Below are positions 31,344 through 35,047 of a DNA stretch of 35,047 bases, one piece after another. Position 1 is the stretch's first letter. Each line of letters begins with the position of its first letter. The stretch comes from a virus. Position numbers and translations under genes: made by a program. Where the stretch lies: positions 1-35,047 of IMG/VR virus record IMGVR_UViG_3300021438_000007. One strand, 5' to 3'. The notes under the pieces are model-generated. The model was given only the letters and a program-made list of their open reading frames with translations. It had not been told where the DNA came from and did no database searches.

Positions 31344-31545
31344 AGAAAAATGGCTGACACTCATATGTATAATATGTATATTTTTAACGCTATTTGTATC
31401 AGTCGATGTCAGTATTAATCAAGTTAAACCTAGAGACTTTGCAAACAAAGATTTAAAGTGCATTGATGGTAGATTATTTGAGGAAGTAAAGAAGAATATG
31501 TTTGTGTCTAGCCATCTTGAGTGCTTTGAACAAAGAAAGTTCTAG
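31333..31545 (+). CDS. Small exported or membrane-anchored protein
   Basis: 70 residues. An N-terminal membrane segment (KWLTLICIICIFLTLFVSVD) is followed by a short domain with two Cys (KDLKCIDGRLFEEVKKNMFV, SSHLECFEQRKF). The Cys could form a disulfide in the periplasm. It is the last gene of the rightward block. Function unknown. Confidence 0.6.
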   Translation: MTSKEKWLTLICIICIFLTLFVSVDVSINQVKPRDFANKDLKCIDGRLFEEVKKNMFVSSHLECFEQRKF

Positions 31546-31570
31546 CTAAGTCATTGATTATAAAGAGAGA

Positions 31571-31614
31571 CCTACACAATCGCTCTATAACGCACGATCG
31601 TTATACAGGGTAGG
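31571..31614. terminator. Two-level hairpin where the rightward and leftward blocks meet
   Basis: Inner stem TATAACG (31586-31592), loop CACGAT, CGTTATA (31599-31605), 7 perfect pairs. Outer stem CCTAC (31571-31575) with GTAGG (31610-31614). It fills the 85-bp gap between convergent genes. Leftwards the outer stem is followed by TCTCTCTTTAT; rightwards by AAGG and then CTTTTT after about 15 bases. It probably serves as a two-way terminator, although the U-tracts are not ideal; a structured RNA role is also possible. Confidence 0.45.
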
Positions 31615-31630
31615 CTAAGGTATTAACTTT

Positions 31631-31831
31631 TTAGTGTAGTTTCTTAGGTTTTGGAGAGATGTAGAGCATCTGCATGTATTCAGCATTGATCTCTATGTAA
31701 TCATCTTCAAATTCTGACAAAAAAATTCTAAGGATCGCGAGAGGTTGCTCCTCAATGATCTCGATATCCCATATCTTACGACCAATAAGTTTGTCTAAGA
31801 TATCTAATTGTTCTGATGTAGGGTTTTCCAC
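31631..31831 (-). CDS. Hypothetical acidic protein, last leftward gene
   Basis: 66 residues: ENPTSEQLDILDKLIGRKIW, DIEIIEEQPLAILRIFLSEF, EDDYIEINAEYMQMLYI. Beta-rich and acidic. The start is a GTG at 31831 that overlaps the stop of the phosphoesterase gene (TAGTG); no closer ATG is suitable. No family recognised. Confidence 0.55.
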   Translation of the reverse strand: MENPTSEQLDILDKLIGRKIWDIEIIEEQPLAILRIFLSEFEDDYIEINAEYMQMLYISPKPKKLH

Positions 31832-32541
31832 TACACCAGTTTACCATTCCATTTACCATTTGTGTTAAGAACCATTGGCATTAATTTAGGTTGGCCATCT
31901 ATAATCATTCCGCATCCGACAATGAATCTTGTCTTAAAGTTCTTAGCGTAATTGAATGCCATTGACTTCTGATTGATAAGAGATCCTACTTGCATGCCCC
32001 ATACTAAAGCATCTGGGTTAGAGTAGTATCCAATACTAAACTTAGTATGATAGTGACCTTGAACTGTGTTCATACCATACTGCATAGCTACCTTGAGTAC
32101 GTCTGCTGATAGACCATGTGTAAAAAAACAACGAGTGCCATCTGATAATGTAATGGTAATATCTTCTAGCCATTCCCATCCATTGCCAATGCCTAAAAAG
32201 TCATTGTAATGTTTAAGGTAACCTTTAGGTACACCATGCTTTAATGCACGTCTATATAACATGGATGAATGATTGCTATGTACAATCTTCATCTGTGGAA
32301 ATATCTTTTCTAGTTGTTGAACATACGAGATAGACGCTGCCAACTCATGTCCAGCGCTATATAAGTCAGGGTCACTATCATGCATAGACATAGCATGCAT
32401 ATCAAGCTCATCACCAATATTGATAATAAGATCGGGTTTATATTTTGTCTTGAGCGCTTTAAGAAAGTTGAATGCATCTGGATGATGATATGGAATATGG
32501 AGATCAGAGATTACTAATACAGACTTGTATGTTTTTGCCAT
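31831..32541 (-). CDS. Calcineurin-like metallophosphoesterase
   Basis: 236 residues. Metal-binding motifs in order: VISDLHIPYHHPDAF (D-x-H), INIGDELDMHAMS (G-D), IVHSNHSSMLYRR (N-H), FFTHGLSADV (H) and VQGHYHTKF (G-H-x-H). This is the five-block calcineurin-type phosphoesterase set with two metals. The ATG at 32541 is preferred over one 12 bases upstream because GGGAG lies 5 bases before it. Substrate is unknown; such phage enzymes may trim nucleic acid or small phosphoesters. Confidence 0.85.
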   Translation of the reverse strand: MAKTYKSVLVISDLHIPYHHPDAFNFLKALKTKYKPDLIINIGDELDMHAMSMHDSDPDLYSAGHELAASISYVQQLEKIFPQMKIVHSNHSSMLYRRALKHGVPKGYLKHYNDFLGIGNGWEWLEDITITLSDGTRCFFTHGLSADVLKVAMQYGMNTVQGHYHTKFSIGYYSNPDALVWGMQVGSLINQKSMAFNYAKNFKTRFIVGCGMIIDGQPKLMPMVLNTNGKWNGKLV

Positions 32542-32593
32542 CACAGCTCCCATAAATTAGGTATCTGAAAGATAGCACAGTCAGTCTATTAAA

Positions 32594-33046
32594 TCAATAA
32601 CCTGACTCGAACATCTTACGTTCATCTGTTCTACGATTAAGTAAACCTTTAAGTACCTTGCCACCAGCTTTACAGTACTTCATTAACGATTCCATAGCCG
32701 CTTCTTTATCGTCACGAAGAAGCGCTTGACGGATGGTTGATCGCTGAAATGTACCCAAGCCAAGATTGAAGGCAAAAGAAACCAAGCAATCGAATTCACA
32801 TTGTCTAAGGCGCACGTTAGGTAGCATCTTAGATACTCCCAACTCGAAACGATTGAGGTCACGTTTAAGAAGTCCATCTATTTCCTCGTTAGTAAAAGTC
32901 TTATTCCAAGATTCAGGCAATGACTTACCATCACCAATAAGATGACCCACACCAACAGTCCACAGACCAGCGGGGCAACGATAAGGCTTGCTCCTAACGC
33001 CCTCATGGTGTTTGAGTAATTGTATTAACTTGTTTGATACTTTCAT
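32594..33046 (-). CDS. Endolysin, GH24 lysozyme
   Basis: 150 residues, the usual size. The catalytic triad pattern is E15-x8-C24-x5-T30 in HHEGVRSKPYRCPAGLWTVG followed by VGH, the Cys variant of the E-x8-D/C-x5-T rule. The C-terminal FDCLVSFAFNLGLGTFQRST and LLNRRTDERKMFESGY are typical. It has no signal or SAR segment at its N-terminus, so it needs the holin to reach the cell wall. Its start overlaps the holin end by 4 bp. Confidence 0.92.
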   Translation of the reverse strand: MKVSNKLIQLLKHHEGVRSKPYRCPAGLWTVGVGHLIGDGKSLPESWNKTFTNEEIDGLLKRDLNRFELGVSKMLPNVRLRQCEFDCLVSFAFNLGLGTFQRSTIRQALLRDDKEAAMESLMKYCKAGGKVLKGLLNRRTDERKMFESGY

Positions 33047-33543
33047 TCACCGCTCTTTTTCTTTTCCCATGTGCGAGATCCGAAATAGAAGCCAATGATA
33101 GAAGCCACAATGCTCATCTCATCACTAGAGAATATAGTATCCATAGCCTCTGGTGTGAATCCACCAGTAGATTTAACTGCCCATATGAAGCCAGCAATAT
33201 CAACGAATACAAGTAAGCCAACAAAAGTAAATGCTACTATAGGTCTAACTGATGCGTTTAATGTCTTAACCCATGGTGCAGCTTGCTCTACAAGTTTAGC
33301 ATCGTGAGCATAAAGAGCTTCACGTTCTTGTGCATAGGTTTCTGCATTAGTTTGCTCTAATTCAATCGCTGCAATCTTCTCTTGAGATACGAAGCCAGCC
33401 TGTGCCATAGCCATAGCTTGTTCATTCTGCATCTTTGCCATCTCACGCTCATGCTTTTGATCGCCACGTTGTTGGAAGAAACCAAGTAGACTTGGTAGTC
33501 CACTGGTTGCAAAGCCTAATATACCACTGATAATACTAAACAT
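33043..33543 (-). CDS. Holin of the three-transmembrane (GTA-type) family
   Basis: 166 residues. An N-terminal hydrophobic segment (FSIISGILGFATSGLPSLLG), a long charged helix (residues 25-90), then VRPIVAFTFVGLLVFVDIAG with FIWAV (99-123) and SIVASIIGFYFGSRTW (144-159). The R-P-x-(V/I) start of the second segment and FYFGSRTWEK end match this holin family. It would open the inner membrane for the endolysin. A GAGGAG site lies before the ATG. Confidence 0.82.
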   Translation of the reverse strand: MFSIISGILGFATSGLPSLLGFFQQRGDQKHEREMAKMQNEQAMAMAQAGFVSQEKIAAIELEQTNAETYAQEREALYAHDAKLVEQAAPWVKTLNASVRPIVAFTFVGLLVFVDIAGFIWAVKSTGGFTPEAMDTIFSSDEMSIVASIIGFYFGSRTWEKKKSGE

Positions 33544-33882
33544 TTAAAACTCCTCTTTATCATATCCGTATAGATTGCATACAATCTCTGCATACTTATT
33601 AAACTTATCTTCATGTGCATCAAAGTCTTTATGCTTATTATACCAAAGCATACAATGAATCATCTCATGCAATAAAGTTTCATTGATCTTATTAAAGTCC
33701 TCACATAACCTAGATATCTCTATCCTTGGTGGATCATTCACAAACCATCCATATGTATCTGGATCATTAACTACCTTGAAGGTTACCTTGTGTGGCGCTG
33801 GCATCCTGTAGTTACAGAATGGTGGCATCCTAACAAAACAAGCATACAGTTTACGCAAGTTTTGTTTAGTCAATAAGACCAT
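33544..33882 (-). CDS. SprT-like zinc metallopeptidase
   Basis: 112 residues. HEMIH at 72-76 is an HExxH zinc site, with a likely third ligand at H90 (DFDAHEDKF). Upstream NDPPRIEISRLCEDFNKINE matches the SprT-like core. No signal peptide is present. Its place between a membrane protein and the holin is unusual for a cytoplasmic peptidase; it may process a phage or host protein late in infection. Its start overlaps the previous stop by one base. Confidence 0.78.
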   Translation of the reverse strand: MVLLTKQNLRKLYACFVRMPPFCNYRMPAPHKVTFKVVNDPDTYGWFVNDPPRIEISRLCEDFNKINETLLHEMIHCMLWYNKHKDFDAHEDKFNKYAEIVCNLYGYDKEEF

Positions 33883-34283
33883 TATTTAGCCAATGGATTG
33901 ATTGTTGATTTACGTAATGCTTTCATCTCCTCACGCACTGCGTTAAGAGATACATCAACTTCTCGTTGTGATCCTTTGATAATAGCTGCTGTTTCTTTAG
34001 AAGATGCAAAGGCTTCTGATGCTTTCTCATAAGCTCTATTGTTAGACATAGCCAATTCAATCATACGATTGTCAGCATTCTTAACCTTATCTTCTAATAC
34101 AGTGATGCGTGTTTCAACATCACTCATCTTTTTTACTTCTTCAATTGTCGAAGTCAAATCGTTGAATAGGGTTATCCCGTAGTAGACTGCCCCACTGATA
34201 GGAACTAATACCGACAAGAGTATCCCCAATATCATCTGCGATGATAAGTTTAAAGTATATTTCTTGTTCTCTGGCGTAGTCAT
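33882..34283 (-). CDS. Membrane-anchored coiled-coil protein (possible inner spanin)
   Basis: 133 residues. One N-terminal membrane segment (MILGILLSVLVPISGAVYYG, residues about 17-40) followed by a long coiled coil (TSTIEEVKKMSDVETRITVL, EDKVKNADNRMIELAM, then a helical tail). This plan, with its place in the lysis cluster, suggests an inner-membrane spanin, but no partner lipoprotein with a clear lipobox was found. GGAG is 7 bases before the ATG. The first 143 bp overlap the end of the secreted Cys-rich gene in another frame. Confidence 0.6.
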   Translation of the reverse strand: MTTPENKKYTLNLSSQMILGILLSVLVPISGAVYYGITLFNDLTSTIEEVKKMSDVETRITVLEDKVKNADNRMIELAMSNNRAYEKASEAFASSKETAAIIKGSQREVDVSLNAVREEMKALRKSTINPLAK

Positions 34284-35047
34284 TCTCTTGCTCCATGTTG
34301 ATTGCTTCGATGATCTGTTGATTCTGTATCGTGTATGCTTGAGTCAGTAGTTGCATGCTCATAACAATCCCAAACCCAGGCACTATTTCTTTTGACTTTG
34401 GTAGTTCCATCTTTACTTCTGGCGTAGATATTGTGGGACTCGTTGATACTATCGTTGAAGTTTCTGTAGACTTCACTTCTTCCTTGACCGAAGTAGTTGT
34501 TTCCGTTGTCTGAGTCTGCGCAACATCCTGTGGCACAGTTACAGGATCTGTTACTATGGGCTGTGCATTGATGGGATTCAGTGGACTCGTTGGATTTAAC
34601 GGACTTGTCGGACTGATTGGATTTGTCGGGTTGTCCATCGACTTGACACAACTGTTGGTAACTTGAATCCAAGAACCAAACACTGGAGTCGAGTATGGAT
34701 CTGAGCATGTCGAAGTTCTTTGCTCTAGTATTGATCCAGTGTATCCAGCTTCGCATGCTACTGTCCTTTGTTCAGTAGACGTGAAACAAGTTGGCGGATC
34801 TTGTGTGCAATTATCTGACGTAGTTGTCCAAGAAGTCCAAGTATGCGAGCTACAAGTATAGGAACGACTTTGATTAACCACGCCACTATAGTGTGGTAGA
34901 GGGCAACTAAGCGATTGATACTCGACTGAATCAGTGCAGACTGGCTGAATGTATGGAGCGCAGATAGGATCATCTGGCCTATACGGACACCATGCTGTCC
35001 TAAGCGCTGTAGCATCGTCAATGTCGTGGCACTGTAAGTTTGTAACC
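34141..35047 (-). CDS. Secreted Cys-rich protein with TSP1-like and Pro-rich segments, C-terminal part
   Basis: Continuation of the gene starting at 222. It has Cys/Trp/Ser/Thr-rich stretches such as TWTSWTTTSDNC, YTGSILEQRTSTC and FGSWIQVTNSC, resembling thrombospondin type 1-like modules. A Pro/Asn/Ser linker follows (repeated NP-TSPLNP units), then a Thr/Ser/Glu-rich stretch and a helical C-terminus. Similar module-plus-linker designs occur in surface and attachment proteins of some filamentous phages; that comparison is from memory and weak. A GTG at 34881 could be taken as the start, but it is residue 88 of the full protein. The last 143 bp overlap the next gene (start 34283) in another frame. 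Two other minus-strand frames here (34280-34756, 34758-35021) look like shadows. Confidence 0.65.
   Translation of the reverse strand, partial: VTNLQCHDIDDATALRTAWCPYRPDDPICAPYIQPVCTDSVEYQSLSCPLPHYSGVVNQSRSYTCSSHTWTSWTTTSDNCTQDPPTCFTSTEQRTVACEAGYTGSILEQRTSTCSDPYSTPVFGSWIQVTNSCVKSMDNPTNPISPTSPLNPTSPLNPINAQPIVTDPVTVPQDVAQTQTTETTTSVKEEVKSTETSTIVSTSPTISTPEVKMELPKSKEIVPGFGIVMSMQLLTQAYTIQNQQIIEAINMEQENDYAREQEIYFKLIIADDIGDTLVGISSYQWGSLLRDNPIQRFDFDN
34921..35047. repeat. Terminal direct repeat, right copy
   Basis: Exact copy of positions 1-127. One copy should be removed before the sequence is treated as a circle. It lies within the coding sequence of the secreted cysteine-rich protein that crosses the join. 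Confidence 0.9.

Noticed and set aside
34280-34756. Minus-strand 158-codon frame, and a second frame at 34758-35021
   Set aside because: Both lie in other frames of the 333-residue secreted protein gene that crosses the join. The latter has a signal peptide and ordered Cys-rich modules, while these frames have biased, low-information compositions and differ in phase from each other.
1-35047. tRNA genes, CRISPR arrays, insertion sequences
   Set aside because: I looked for cloverleaf-like segments, regular direct repeats and transposase motifs and saw none. A tRNA scan would be more sensitive than reading by eye.

Overview
The window is a complete, circularly assembled genome of a tailed phage (podovirus, T7-like virion plan) of 34,920 unique bp. 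The first 127 bp are repeated exactly as the last 127 bp (34921-35047) and the repeat lies inside a protein gene that reads through the join, so the ends are an assembly cut, not gene boundaries. The DNA is AT-rich with short, tightly overlapping genes. No RNA polymerase, DNA polymerase, primase or helicase is recognisable, so transcription and replication must lean on the host. Near-consensus sigma70-type promoters support this. A phage copy of pqqA (precursor peptide of the cofactor PQQ) points to a PQQ-using, possibly methylotrophic, Gram-negative host; the host is an inference.

Layout. Almost everything from 26356 leftwards, through the join, to 31631 is on the minus strand. It holds a winged-helix protein (25730-26356), small early/packaging-side genes (ribbon-helix-helix protein, RusA resolvase, zinc-ribbon peptide, protein with an SSB-like tail, terminase small and large subunits), a Gp13-like protein, small virion-associated genes, portal, scaffold, major capsid protein, decoration protein, tail tubes A and B, internal/ejection proteins, T7-type tail fibre, and a chain of fibre tips and adaptors including a polyglycine adhesin. 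Secreted proteins and a lysis cluster follow (membrane/coiled-coil protein, SprT-like metallopeptidase, three-helix holin, GH24 endolysin, phosphoesterase). The plus-strand arm (26476-31545) carries small unknown genes, a serine recombinase, a YqaJ-like exonuclease, an ERF annealing protein, a SleB-like cell wall hydrolase and small membrane proteins. Within that arm, pqqA is a lone 23-codon minus-strand gene with its own ribosome site.

RNA-level features are the most unusual part. A type I hammerhead ribozyme core sits between two plus-strand genes at 26843-26894. A gene-free stretch (25045-25729) holds two promoters back to back, and the rightward one drives a predicted structured RNA of about 570 nt ending at a hairpin plus T-run. 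Two leftward genes have their -10 box exactly 6 nt before the ATG, suggesting leaderless mRNAs. Four plus-strand genes share a GAAAGG(G)TATAT leader. The capsid and decoration genes are set off by an intrinsic terminator and promoter upstream and a strong hairpin downstream.

How it fits together: host polymerase would start at the hub around 25050-26420, send the recombination/early genes rightwards and the packaging, virion and lysis genes leftwards around the circle, and the two transcripts would meet at the structured gap 31546-31630. Exonuclease, ERF and RusA form a recombination set that could make concatemers for the terminase, while PqqA would supplement host PQQ synthesis during infection.
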